A stretch of DNA of 64,000 nt, taken from positions 434,001 through 498,000 of the forward strand of contig NZ_WAHS01000001.1 in NCBI RefSeq assembly GCF_015714715.1, in the 5' to 3' direction. Below are positions 1 through 8,292 of this stretch, piece after piece. The notes under the pieces are model-generated. The model was not told where the DNA came from. It worked only from the letters and a program-made list of their open reading frames with translations, and made no database searches. How positions within the stretch are numbered: the stretch's first letter is position 1; every line of letters starts with the position of its first letter. The position numbers were made by a program, and so were the translations under genes. This DNA comes from Aestuariivirga litoralis. GTDB lineage: Bacteria; Pseudomonadota; Alphaproteobacteria; Rhizobiales; Aestuariivirgaceae.

Positions 1-1
1 T

Positions 2-295
2 CAGGATATCGTGATGACCATGCCGCCGTGGCAGCGCACATTCCGTGGCCGCGATGAGGTTGCGCGCTTCATGACCGGCGTGTGGCCGCGCTACGAAGCG
101 TTCCGAACGATCGCGCTCGTTGCCAATGGTCAACCAACCGTGGCGCTCTACGCCAAGCGCGATGGCGGCAAATTCCTGCCGCATTCCCTGCATGTGCTGG
201 GCGGGCGCGGCCCGGTTTCGGAGATCGTGCTCTACGCGCCGCCATTGGGTGCGCAGCTCATGGCCACGTTTGGATTGCCACCGGTTTACGAATAG
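2..295 (+). CDS. C-terminal part of a sigma-70/SnoaL-type protein (5' end outside window)
   Basis: The frame is open from base 2 without a clear start, so this is the last ~97 codons of a gene that begins upstream. The piece contains a DIVMTMPPW stretch followed by FRGRDEVARFM, the pattern of the SnoaL/NTF2-like C-terminal domain that follows sigma2/sigma4 in SigJ-like ECF sigma factors. In those proteins this domain modulates activity of the sigma factor; the sigma regions themselves cannot be seen here. A free-standing SnoaL-like protein is the alternative. The gene converges on the aldo/keto reductase gene with only 3 bp between the stop codons. Confidence 0.6.
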   Translation, partial: QDIVMTMPPWQRTFRGRDEVARFMTGVWPRYEAFRTIALVANGQPTVALYAKRDGGKFLPHSLHVLGGRGPVSEIVLYAPPLGAQLMATFGLPPVYE

Positions 296-298
296 GGA

Positions 299-1234
299 TC
301 ACGGAATTGTATAACCCGCCGTGCGGAACAGGCGGTACCATTCCTCGCGCGACAGGGTGACGCCTGCACCCGCCACGGCTTCGCGCACGCGCTCCGGCTT
401 GGTGGTGCCGAGGACGACCTGCATCTTGGCGGGATGCCTGGTGATCCACGCGGTGGCCACGCCAGTGGGGGTGATGCCATGGGCACTGGCGATTTCATCC
501 AGCGCTTTGTTGAGGTCCGGATAGGCCTTGCGGTCACCGACGAAGGACCCGTCGAACCAGGCCTTCTGATAGGGCGACCAGGCTTGCAGCGTCATGGCTT
601 CCTTGCGGCTGTAATCGAGCAGGCCGAGCGTGCGGTCCACTGACTGTTCGAGGCCGGCCATGTTGATGGCAACACCTTGCGCGATCAGCGGCGCATGGGT
701 GATCGACAGCTGCACCTGGTTGACGATCAGCGGCTGGCGCACGGAAGTTTTCAGCAGTTCGATCTGGCCGGGCGTCTGGTTGGAGACGCCGAAATTGCGC
801 ACCTTGCCGGCGGCGTGCAGCTTGTCGAAGGCGGCGGCGACTTCTCCGGGTTCCACCAAAGCATCGGGCCGGTGCAGCAACAGGATGTCCAGATAGTCTG
901 TCTTGAGCGCCTTCAGCGAGCCTTCAACTGCCTGCAGGATATGCGCTTCGGAGAAGTCGAAATACGGGCCTTCTTTCACGATGCCGGCTTTGGATTGGAT
1001 GACGATTTTTTCACGGTCAGCGGCGGAAAGCTTCATTGCTTCGCCGAAGCGTTTCTCACACTGATGGGTAGAGTCGCCGTAGATATCGGCGTGATCCAAC
1101 ATGTTGATGCCGGCGGCCATGGCTGCATCAATCAGTTTGCGGATTTCATCGTCCTTCATCGCGCCGATACGCATGAGGCCAAGGACGACGCTGGAGACGT
1201 TGAGGGTGCTGCGGGCAATTGCAATTTTCTTCAT
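299..1234 (-). CDS. Aldo/keto reductase (YdhF-like)
   Basis: Encodes 311 residues, the usual length for the family. These are (beta/alpha)8-barrel, NADPH-dependent oxidoreductases that reduce aldehydes and ketones in the cytoplasm. Visible marks are the active-site region around residue 50 (LDHADIYG, with the catalytic Asp and Tyr), a Lys in IQSKAGI, the LLHRPDAL segment (catalytic His) and KVRNFGVSN before the cofactor-binding end. The overall pattern, including EKRFGEAM after the tyrosine, is closest to the E. coli YdhF branch. An AAAGGA Shine-Dalgarno precedes the ATG. The TauE/SafE gene lies 11 bp upstream on the same strand, so the two are probably cotranscribed. Physiological substrate is unknown. 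Confidence 0.88.
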   Translation of the reverse strand: MKKIAIARSTLNVSSVVLGLMRIGAMKDDEIRKLIDAAMAAGINMLDHADIYGDSTHQCEKRFGEAMKLSAADREKIVIQSKAGIVKEGPYFDFSEAHILQAVEGSLKALKTDYLDILLLHRPDALVEPGEVAAAFDKLHAAGKVRNFGVSNQTPGQIELLKTSVRQPLIVNQVQLSITHAPLIAQGVAINMAGLEQSVDRTLGLLDYSRKEAMTLQAWSPYQKAWFDGSFVGDRKAYPDLNKALDEIASAHGITPTGVATAWITRHPAKMQVVLGTTKPERVREAVAGAGVTLSREEWYRLFRTAGYTIP

Positions 1235-1245
1235 GATTTATCCTT

Positions 1246-2007
1246 TCAAGAATAGCGCCAGAACGAAAAAGCGGTGAGGGCGATGGACCAGCACAGAATA
1301 CCGATGCGCACTTTGCCGGCGGGCACGCGCCGGGCGATCTTGGCCATGCCGTAGCCGCCCACCACTGCACCCGTCATCATCACCAGCGAGGGCAGCCAGC
1401 GGATCAGGCCGCCTTGGGCGAAGATGAAGATTGAAAAGAAAGTCATCAGGCCTATGGTTATATTGCGCAGCGCGTTCGCGTGATGCACGCTCATATGGCT
1501 GAAGATTGAATGGATGGCGAGCAGCATGATGCCCATGCCGAGGCCGAAATAGCCGCCATAGAGATAGACCAGGAATTCCAGCACGAAAGAAAGCCAGAGC
1601 CAGCGCGAGGCGTCAAAATCGCCATGGCTTTCCAGCCAGGTCTTAATGGTGGGGCCTAATGCAAAGGAAAGCGTAGCGAAGACCAGCAGCCAGGGAATGG
1701 CGCGGTGGAAATTGGCCTCGCCCAGATGCAGAAACAACAATGAACCGGCCACACCGCCGACCACAGCGATGACCAGGCGCAACACAAGGTTCTGGCGCAC
1801 CTCTTTCAGTTCTTTGGCATAGACCAATGTGCCCATCACATTGGCGGGCAGCAGGGCCACGAAATTGGCGGCATTGGCCTCCATTTCGGACAGGCCCGCC
1901 GCGATCAGCAGCGGGAAAGTCATGAAGCCCGCACCGCCTGCCATGACATTGATGCAACCCGCCAGAACGCCGCCGGCAAAGAGCAGGAGAAGGGACGTGA
2001 GGGACAT
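1246..2007 (-). CDS. Sulfite exporter TauE/SafE family permease
   Basis: About 253 residues if translation begins at the ATG directly before the first hydrophobic segment (MSLTSLLLLFAGG); an in-frame ATG at 2085 would add 26 polar, Arg/Pro-rich residues and is less likely. The protein is strongly hydrophobic with roughly seven to eight membrane spans and the duplicated glycine-rich pattern of the family (AGCINVMAGGAGF near the N-terminus, YGGYFGLGMGIM in the second half). Family members move sulfite, sulfoacetate or other organosulfur anions across the inner membrane. It sits upstream of the aldo/keto reductase and divergent from the molybdopterin oxidoreductase; transported compound cannot be inferred. 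Confidence 0.85.
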   Translation of the reverse strand: MSLTSLLLLFAGGVLAGCINVMAGGAGFMTFPLLIAAGLSEMEANAANFVALLPANVMGTLVYAKELKEVRQNLVLRLVIAVVGGVAGSLLFLHLGEANFHRAIPWLLVFATLSFALGPTIKTWLESHGDFDASRWLWLSFVLEFLVYLYGGYFGLGMGIMLLAIHSIFSHMSVHHANALRNITIGLMTFFSIFIFAQGGLIRWLPSLVMMTGAVVGGYGMAKIARRVPAGKVRIGILCWSIALTAFSFWRYS

Positions 2008-2132
2008 GGGGGGAGGGCGTTTCCGGATTGCTTTTTGTGCTGATAGCACGCCCGCCCGGCATTCCGCCACGCGTGTTTCTTGCATGGCGGGTCTGAGATG
2101 ACGAAGGCGTGGGGAGGTGATACACAGAGTCG

Positions 2133-4235
2133 ATGAACATCCACACTGACAAGAGCAACATCAAGATCGGGCGCAGCGTGTGCCCGCATGATTGCCCGTC
2201 CACCTGCGCGCTGGAAGTTGAGGTGCTGGATGACAATACGATTGGCCGGGTGCGCGGGGCGAAGGCGCAGCCTTATACAGCGGGCGTGATCTGCGAAAAG
2301 GTAGCGCGCTATGCTGAGCGCATCCACCATCCGGACCGGCTGCTTTATCCGATGAAGCGCGTAGGGCCGAAAGGCTCCGGCCAGTTTGAGCGGATCAGTT
2401 GGAATGAGGCGCTGGATTTGACGGCGGCGGCCTTCCTGAAGGCGGAAGCCGAGCATGGGCCGGAAAGCGTGTGGCCTTATTATTATGCAGGCACGATGGG
2501 CTATGTGATGCGTGATGGCATCGAGCGGCTCACCAATGTCAAAGGCTATTCGCAGATGTATGGCACCGTTTGCGTGGCGCTTTCCTTCCCCGGCTATCTG
2601 GCGGGGGCGGGGCGCCTGTCGGGCGCTGATTCACGCGAGATGCAGAAGTCTGACCTGATCGTGGTGTGGGGCGGCAACCCGGTGAACACCCAGGTCAATG
2701 TGATGACGCATGTGGGCATTGCCCGCAAAACGCGCGGGGCGAAGCTGGCCTGCATCGATATCTATGAAACCGGCACGATGAAGCAGGCCGATATCAAGCT
2801 GCTGATCAAGCCGGGCACTGATGGTGCTCTCGCGGCGGCGATCATGCATGTGCTGTTCCGCGATGGGCTGGCGAACTGGGATTACCTTAACAAGTATTCC
2901 GATGATCCTAAAGGGCTGGAAGCGCATCTGGCCGACAAGACGCCGGAATGGGCATCCTCCATCTGCGGCTGCCCGGTGGAAGCGATCACCGAGTTTGCTC
3001 ATCTGATCGGCAAGACGCCGCGCAGCTATTTCCGGCTCGGCTATGGCTTCACCCGCTCGCGCAATGGTGCCGCCAGCATGCATGCGGTGAATTGCATTCC
3101 GGTGGTGACGGGGGCCTGGCTGCATGAAGGCGGCGGGGCGCTGCATTCCAACAGTGGCATCTGGAAATTGAACAAGAATGTGATTGAAGCGCGTGATGCA
3201 CCGGGCAAGCGCGGACGCGTGATGGACCAGGGCCGCATTGGCGAGGTGCTGTGCGGCAACGCGCAAGACTTGCAGGGTGGGCCGCCGGTGAAGGCGCTGC
3301 TGATCCAGAACACCAATCCAGTTTCGATTGCACCTGACCAGAGCCGTGTGAAGGAAGGTTTCGCGCGTGAAGACCTGTTCACTTGCGTGCATGAGCAGTT
3401 CATCACCGAGACCGCGAAATATGCCGATGTGCTGATGCCGGCCACGATGTTCCTCGAACATGATGATCTTTACACCGGCAGCGGCCATACGCATCTGTCG
3501 GTGGGGCCGAAGCTGGTCAATGCGCCGGGCGAATGCCGCACCAATGATTTCGTGCACAAGGAACTGGCCAAGCGGCTGGGGGCCGAGCATGCCTCGTTCC
3601 ACAAGGAGCCGCGCGAGCTGATCGACGAGACGCTGCGGCTTTCGTCGCATCCGCGCCTCGACAGGTTTGACGCAGAGGCCTGGATTGATGTGGGGCCGGA
3701 TTTCGATACGGCGCATTTCATCAATGGCTTCGGGCACGAGGACAAGAAATTCCATTTCCGCGCCGACTGGAAGGCGGCGGCAAAGGCCGCCTCGAAGATC
3801 GGCGTGCTGGGCCCGATTGCCGACATGCCCGAATGGCCGGGCTATTATCCGGCGCATGAGCAGGCGGATGAGATCTATCCGTTCCGCCTCGCCACCAGCC
3901 CAGCGCGCACCTTCCTGAACTCGACCTTCAATGAAACCCCGTCCAGCCGCAAGCGCGAGGGCCGGCCCACGGTGTTTGTGCATCCGGAAGATCTGGCGGC
4001 GCTGGGTGTTGCCGATGGCGATAAAGTGAAACTCGGTTCGCGGCGCGGGCAGGTGACGTTGCATGCCAAGGCCTTTGAGGGCTTGCAGCGCGGTGTGCTG
4101 ATTGCTGAAGGCGTGTGGCACAACGACGCTTACGAAGACGGCAAGGGCATCAACACGCTGACGGGCTCAGACCAGCCTGCACCTGCGGGTGGTGGAACAT
4201 ATCATGACAATGCGGTGTGGATGAAAGCCGCGTAA
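2133..4235 (+). CDS. Molybdopterin-dependent oxidoreductase (DMSO reductase superfamily), single subunit
   Basis: 700 residues. The N-terminus carries four cysteines, Cys17-x3-Cys21-x3-Cys25 and Cys54, typical of the 4Fe-4S site that precedes the bis-MGD domain. Typical MGD-binding segments follow (VVWGGNPVNTQ; LIQNTNPVSIAPDQ), and the C-terminal ~120 residues have the molydop-binding barrel (VFVHPEDLAALGVADGDKV). A cysteine near residue 147 (GTVCVALSF) is a possible molybdenum ligand, but this is inference. No Tat signal is evident, so it is probably cytoplasmic. No electron-transfer subunit, membrane anchor or maturation gene is adjacent, so substrate (formate-, sulfur- or N-oxide-type) remains open. 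Confidence 0.85.
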   Translation: MNIHTDKSNIKIGRSVCPHDCPSTCALEVEVLDDNTIGRVRGAKAQPYTAGVICEKVARYAERIHHPDRLLYPMKRVGPKGSGQFERISWNEALDLTAAAFLKAEAEHGPESVWPYYYAGTMGYVMRDGIERLTNVKGYSQMYGTVCVALSFPGYLAGAGRLSGADSREMQKSDLIVVWGGNPVNTQVNVMTHVGIARKTRGAKLACIDIYETGTMKQADIKLLIKPGTDGALAAAIMHVLFRDGLANWDYLNKYSDDPKGLEAHLADKTPEWASSICGCPVEAITEFAHLIGKTPRSYFRLGYGFTRSRNGAASMHAVNCIPVVTGAWLHEGGGALHSNSGIWKLNKNVIEARDAPGKRGRVMDQGRIGEVLCGNAQDLQGGPPVKALLIQNTNPVSIAPDQSRVKEGFAREDLFTCVHEQFITETAKYADVLMPATMFLEHDDLYTGSGHTHLSVGPKLVNAPGECRTNDFVHKELAKRLGAEHASFHKEPRELIDETLRLSSHPRLDRFDAEAWIDVGPDFDTAHFINGFGHEDKKFHFRADWKAAAKAASKIGVLGPIADMPEWPGYYPAHEQADEIYPFRLATSPARTFLNSTFNETPSSRKREGRPTVFVHPEDLAALGVADGDKVKLGSRRGQVTLHAKAFEGLQRGVLIAEGVWHNDAYEDGKGINTLTGSDQPAPAGGGTYHDNAVWMKAA

Positions 4236-4336
4236 TTTTCCTTCTCCCCTCCGGGGAGGAGATATGAGTAATTTCGCAACGCAGCTTTGCGGAATGGTTA
4301 TTTGCAAGCGCGCGCCCAAGGGACCATCACCGCGCC

Positions 4337-5818
4337 ATGGATTCCTCACCCGCTCCCGCTTCGCCCACGCTTTCCCACCCTGAAGTTCTGCGGATCATTT
4401 TCGGCGTCATCGTCGCGATGATCCTGGCCACACTGGACCAGACCATCGTAGTCACCGCACTGCCCACCATCGGGCGCAATCTGGGCAATCCGGAATATCT
4501 GCCTTGGGTGGTCACCGCCTATCTGCTGTCCTCCACTGCGGTGACACCGCTTTACGGCAAGGTGTCGGACATTGTGGGCCGCCGCAAGACTCTGCTGTTT
4601 GCGATCACGGTTTTCATCCTGGGCTCACTGGCCTGCGCGCTGTCGCCCAATCTGCTGATCCTGATCATCGCCCGCGCCGTGCAAGGCCTCGGCGGCGGCG
4701 GACTCATTTCGCTGGCGCAGACCATCATTGCCGACATCGTCTCGCCGAAGGAACGCGCGCGTTACATGGTTTATATTTCCGGCGTCTATATGTTCGCCAG
4801 CATATCGGGCCCGCTGCTGGGCGGATATATGGCGCAACATCTGCACTGGTCGCTGATCTTCTGGATCAACCTGCCGATCGGCCTGCTGGCGCTGGCGATG
4901 ACCAATGGCCTGCTGAAGAAACTGCCGCGCCATGAAAAGCCGCACAAGCTGGATTTTCTGGGTGCTGCTTTGATGGCGGCGGCCAGCATTGCGCTGATGC
5001 TGGCGCTCAGCTGGGGCGGCATTCATTATCCGTGGATTTCGGTGCAGGTACTCGGCCTGCTGGCCGGATCAGTGGCGCTGTGGGCGGCCTTCATCTGGCG
5101 CTTAAGCGTGGCGCCCGAGCCTTTCATCCCGTCGGAGATTTTGAAGAACCGCGTGGTGGCGATGGGCACGGTGACGGCACTGCTGATCATGGGCACTTAT
5201 ATCGGCATCACCGCTTATCTGCCGATTTACATGGAGCTGAATTTCGGCCTCTCGGCCTCCCAGTCCGGCCTCAGCCTCATTCCCTTCATGTCGGGCACGG
5301 TGGTGGGTGCGGTGATCGCCGGGCGCTTCATGGCGCATGCGGTGAATTACAAAATGCCGGCCACTGTGGGTTTGGTTTTCTCGGTGGTGGGCCTGGGCCT
5401 CATCGCCGCATTCAAACACAATCTGGGCTTGGCCGTAGTGGAGGTGCTGATGGCGGGCCTCAGCATCGGCCTGGGCACGGTGTTCCCGATCACCACGGTG
5501 TCGATCCAGAACGCCGTGAGCCCGCACCAGATGGGCACGGCCACAGGCGTGATGGGCTTCTTCCGCTCATTGGGCGGTGCCCTCATCGTGGCGCTGTTCG
5601 GCGCCGTGCTGTTCTCGCAATTGCCAGACATCGCGTCGCTGGAAACCGGCGGCACCAAGCTGGCCGCCATGGGAGCCGATGAAATCCACATGGCTTTCCG
5701 GCCACTGTTTGCGCTGGCCGCCTTCGTGCTGGCCATCGCGCTGATCGCTTTCCAGCAAATGCCGCAGAAGGCGCTGCGGACGAGTGTGAGGGTGAGCGAC
5801 GCTGTGAGCATTGAATAG
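4337..5818 (+). CDS. MFS multidrug exporter, DHA2 (EmrB/QacA) family
   Basis: 493 residues and about 14 predicted membrane spans, the DHA2 arrangement. The first span contains the family signature LDQTIVVTALPTIGRNLG, and the loop between spans 2 and 3 has the MFS motif A form GKVSDIVGRRKTL. Motif C-like GVYMFASISGPLLGG is present in span 5. These proteins use the proton gradient to expel drugs, dyes or other amphiphiles. It is followed 9 bp later by the OsmC gene on the same strand, which suggests a stress/efflux pair. No membrane-fusion partner (EmrA-like) or TetR regulator is nearby. Confidence 0.9.
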   Translation: MDSSPAPASPTLSHPEVLRIIFGVIVAMILATLDQTIVVTALPTIGRNLGNPEYLPWVVTAYLLSSTAVTPLYGKVSDIVGRRKTLLFAITVFILGSLACALSPNLLILIIARAVQGLGGGGLISLAQTIIADIVSPKERARYMVYISGVYMFASISGPLLGGYMAQHLHWSLIFWINLPIGLLALAMTNGLLKKLPRHEKPHKLDFLGAALMAAASIALMLALSWGGIHYPWISVQVLGLLAGSVALWAAFIWRLSVAPEPFIPSEILKNRVVAMGTVTALLIMGTYIGITAYLPIYMELNFGLSASQSGLSLIPFMSGTVVGAVIAGRFMAHAVNYKMPATVGLVFSVVGLGLIAAFKHNLGLAVVEVLMAGLSIGLGTVFPITTVSIQNAVSPHQMGTATGVMGFFRSLGGALIVALFGAVLFSQLPDIASLETGGTKLAAMGADEIHMAFRPLFALAAFVLAIALIAFQQMPQKALRTSVRVSDAVSIE

Positions 5819-5827
5819 GGAACCGGC

Positions 5828-6226
5828 ATGCCGACGATCTCCATCGACTACGATACCATCGCAGGAACGGCCGCTTCGCTGGGCCGCCACGGTGTGCATA
5901 CTTTAATTGCCGACCGCGCCGAAGGCAAAGCAGGCGGGCAGGGGCTGGGCTTCGGCGGCGGGCCGCTGCTGGCTTTGGCGCTGGGCGGCTGCTTTTCCAA
6001 CACGGCCTATTTCACCGCCGAGAAAATGGGCGTGGTGATTGAGCGCCTGCAAATCCATGTGGAACTTGATCTCGAAGGCGAGCCCCTGGTGGCCAAGCGG
6101 GCAAGGCTGAAGTCAGAGTGCACGCTTAAGGGCGGAGGCGATCCGGCGGAGTTGCTGAAGGTTGCACGAGCAAATTGCATGGTGGCGAATACGCTGCTCG
6201 CGGGGGCGGGAGTGAGCTTCAGCTAA
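5828..6226 (+). CDS. OsmC family peroxiredoxin-like protein
   Basis: 132 residues, the size of small OsmC/YhfA-type proteins. The two redox cysteines expected for the family are visible: Cys55 in LGGCFSNTAYF and Cys117 in ARANCMVANTLL. Family members reduce organic hydroperoxides as cytoplasmic dimers with the active site at the dimer interface. It starts 9 bp after the DHA2 transporter stop and likely shares its transcript. Whether it is OsmC proper, Ohr or an uncharacterised subfamily cannot be decided by eye; the second cysteine lies in an atypical context. Confidence 0.82.
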   Translation: MPTISIDYDTIAGTAASLGRHGVHTLIADRAEGKAGGQGLGFGGGPLLALALGGCFSNTAYFTAEKMGVVIERLQIHVELDLEGEPLVAKRARLKSECTLKGGGDPAELLKVARANCMVANTLLAGAGVSFS

Positions 6227-6320
6227 AGTTCCTACCCGTCGGCATCCCGTCGTTCTTCCGCGCGACTCTCGCACAAGCTGAAGTTCATATATGGAACAAG
6301 CAGGGGTTACTTTTCCTCTG

Positions 6321-6335
6321 GAACAAACCAAGAAC
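6321..6335 (+). promoter_or_regulatory. LexA (SOS) box upstream of DUF5131-tcmP
   Basis: GAAC-AAACCAA-GAAC, an exact match to the alphaproteobacterial LexA site GAAC-N7-GAAC. It ends 18 bp before the DUF5131 start codon. It resembles the recA box of this same window, including the ATA that follows the second GAAC. An AGGA Shine-Dalgarno lies between the box and the ATG. The match is seen directly; LexA binding is inferred. Confidence 0.75.
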
Positions 6336-6353
6336 ATATGCTAGGATACAGTC

Positions 6354-7112
6354 ATGGCCCAGAACACCGAAATTGAATGGACCGACGCCACTTGGAACCC
6401 AGTTACCGGCTGCACCAAGATTGGACCGGGCTGTGACAATTGCTATGCGGCGCGTTTTGCGGAGCGCTGGAGAGGCATTGAGAACCATCCCTATGAGCAG
6501 GGTTTTGATCTGCGCCTTTGGCCCGAAAGATTGAAACAGCCGGCTCTTTGGAAAAAGCCACGCATGATCTTTGTGAATTCCATGAGCGATCTTTTTCATA
6601 AGGACATTGATCGCGCGTACATTGATCAGGTTTTCGAAACGATGGAAAACGCCAACTGGCATGTATTCCAAGTTCTCACCAAGCGAAGCTCTTTGATGAG
6701 GAACTATGTCAAGAAACGCTATGACGGTGGCAAGGTACCATCACACATCTGGTTGGGTGTTTCAGTGGAAGATGCGGCTCACAAAAGTCGTGTCGAACAT
6801 TTGCGCCAAATAAATTCTGAAGCGCGGTTCATTTCATTTGAGCCGCTGCTGGGTGCTATCGGCGAACTTGACTTGACTGGGATTGCCTGGGCAATCGTCG
6901 GCGGAGAAAGTGGGCCGAGAGCCCGATCGATGAAGCCTGAATGGGCAACCGAGCTTAAAGACGCGTGCAAAAAATTTGGCGTTGCTTTTTTCTTCAAGCA
7001 ATGGGGCGGCGCGCGACCCAAATCTGGCGGGCGGCTGCTTGAAGGTAAGGAATGGAACGGGTTTCCATGGACGATTGTGCCTGCTCCAATTATGGCGAAG
7101 CTGCGAACCTAG
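6354..7112 (+). CDS. Phage Gp37/Gp68 family protein (DUF5131), three-Cys protein
   Basis: 252 residues. The N-terminus holds the family hallmark: EWTDATWNPVTGC followed by Cys20-x6-Cys27-x2-Cys30 and YAARFAERW. Later conserved stretches are FVNSMSDLFH (about residue 75), VFQVLTKRS, IWLGVSVED, FISFEPLLG and VGGESGPRAR, and the C-terminus has FFFKQWGGARPK. The cysteine cluster suggests an Fe-S or metal site and the barrel-like strand pattern is reminiscent of radical SAM-type enzymes, but no activity is established to my knowledge. It forms a two-gene unit with tcmP 9 bp downstream, is preceded by a LexA-type box and is A+T-richer than its neighbours, suggesting horizontal acquisition. Confidence 0.88.
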   Translation: MAQNTEIEWTDATWNPVTGCTKIGPGCDNCYAARFAERWRGIENHPYEQGFDLRLWPERLKQPALWKKPRMIFVNSMSDLFHKDIDRAYIDQVFETMENANWHVFQVLTKRSSLMRNYVKKRYDGGKVPSHIWLGVSVEDAAHKSRVEHLRQINSEARFISFEPLLGAIGELDLTGIAWAIVGGESGPRARSMKPEWATELKDACKKFGVAFFFKQWGGARPKSGGRLLEGKEWNGFPWTIVPAPIMAKLRT

Positions 7113-7121
7113 GAGTTCTCA

Positions 7122-8267
7122 ATGGATTTGGACATTGGCCTATATGAGGAGCGTGAACAGTCCTATATCAAGCATAGGTTTTTGACCAAATATTTGGAAA
7201 GCGCTGCGTTTAAGACACTGCAAGGTCATTCGCCCGTTTTTAATTTTGTTGATGCGTTTGCTGGGCCGTGGAAAATTTCTGATGAAGCAAAATATTCTGA
7301 CGCTTCGTTTGACCAGGCGATTAACACCTTAGAAGCAGTTCGCGTGAAATTGCTGGAGATGGGCAAATCGAACATAAAAATCCGTTTTTTCTTTTGTGAA
7401 AAGCGGTCCAATCGCTTTCAAAAATTGAAGGAGTACGCAGAACAAAAGAAGAGCTTCGATATCAACTTATTTCAGGGGGCCTTCGAGGATAATCTCGACG
7501 CGATTTCGGCGGCCATTCCACAGGGCGGATTTACTTTTACATTCATCGATCCAACCGGATGGAAAATTCAGAATGCGAGAATTTTCGATTTTCTTAGGAA
7601 GCGCAAGGGAGAATTTCTTCTGAATTTCATGGCCGATCATATCAATCGCCATGCTGAGTATTCAAAAGTCGTCGAATCTTTTGGGCAATTTTTGGCCGAT
7701 CCCAATTGGGCCGATGAGTTTGCGAAAACTTCATCCGACTTGTCTAACGACGAACGAGTTCTACTATTGCTTAAGCGCAAAATGCTTGAAGCTGGGGTCG
7801 CGCGCTTTTTGCCAGTCTTTCCGATAATGGTTCCGCGAAAAGAGCGGGTCAAAATGAGGTTGATTTTGGGAACTCAAAGCGCCCATGGCCTCGAACTTTT
7901 CAGGGACATCCAATATAAAATTGAACGGGAAGAAATGGAAGTGCGCAGCGGACTTCGCACACCAGATGACGGTCAAACGTCTCTTTTCTCAGACGATTTT
8001 CTCGCGAAGATTAAGCAAGACGATGAAGGTGTCGGGAGTAAAAAATACAAACTAGAAGCCACGGCAATTGTGATGGAAGAGCTGGCAACTTTTGGTTCAG
8101 TAGTCTTTAAAGATATTGAATTGAAGCTTATGGATGCTGTTCCCATTAGATCTACGCAGATCAAAGAATTGATGAATGACCTTCGAGGCGCCGGTAAAAT
8201 TGCTTATCATTTGCCGCCGAGGATGCGCAAAGCACAGCCAGACACGATCATAAAGAAGGGTACATAG
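7122..8267 (+). CDS. tcmP: Three-Cys-motif partner protein TcmP
   Basis: 381 residues. It matches the TcmP pattern of a protein encoded beside the DUF5131/three-Cys protein: an N-terminal KHRFLTKYLE segment, VDAFAGPW at 43-50, FFFCEKR at 89-95 and FTFIDPTGW at about 139-147. These three stretches look like motif I, the acidic loop and the DPP(Y/W)-like motif IV of a Rossmann-fold S-adenosylmethionine methyltransferase; that reading is inference. The C-terminal ~110 residues are rich in charged residues and resemble a helical or winged-helix segment. The start follows AGGAG with 9 bp between the genes. Codon use is A+T-rich like its partner. Function is unknown; nucleic-acid modification or repair fits the SOS context. 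Confidence 0.85.
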   Translation: MDLDIGLYEEREQSYIKHRFLTKYLESAAFKTLQGHSPVFNFVDAFAGPWKISDEAKYSDASFDQAINTLEAVRVKLLEMGKSNIKIRFFFCEKRSNRFQKLKEYAEQKKSFDINLFQGAFEDNLDAISAAIPQGGFTFTFIDPTGWKIQNARIFDFLRKRKGEFLLNFMADHINRHAEYSKVVESFGQFLADPNWADEFAKTSSDLSNDERVLLLLKRKMLEAGVARFLPVFPIMVPRKERVKMRLILGTQSAHGLELFRDIQYKIEREEMEVRSGLRTPDDGQTSLFSDDFLAKIKQDDEGVGSKKYKLEATAIVMEELATFGSVVFKDIELKLMDAVPIRSTQIKELMNDLRGAGKIAYHLPPRMRKAQPDTIIKKGT

Positions 8268-8270
8268 AAA

Positions 8271-8292
8271 ATATTCCTTGACAAAGGAATAT
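8271..8292 (+). promoter_or_regulatory. Perfect palindrome overlapping a TTGACA element
   Basis: ATATTCCTT-GACA-AAGGAATAT is a perfect 9-bp inverted repeat around a 4-base centre, starting 3 bp after the tcmP stop codon. The centre forms a consensus -35 hexamer TTGACA at 8278-8283. A -10 is not obvious (TACTGC at 17 bp; TATGTA at 13 bp). The arrangement is what one expects of an operator over a promoter for a repressor-controlled gene; with no T-tract after it, it is a poor intrinsic terminator. Confidence 0.5.

Noticed and set aside
2631-4121. A 496-codon open frame antisense to the molybdopterin oxidoreductase
   Set aside because: It mirrors a G+C-rich coding gene, has no family features and an Arg/His-biased composition typical of shadow frames.
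4242-4262. CTCCCC...GGGGAG hairpin after the molybdopterin oxidoreductase
   Set aside because: Stem is short and no T-run follows on the plus strand; too weak to call a terminator.
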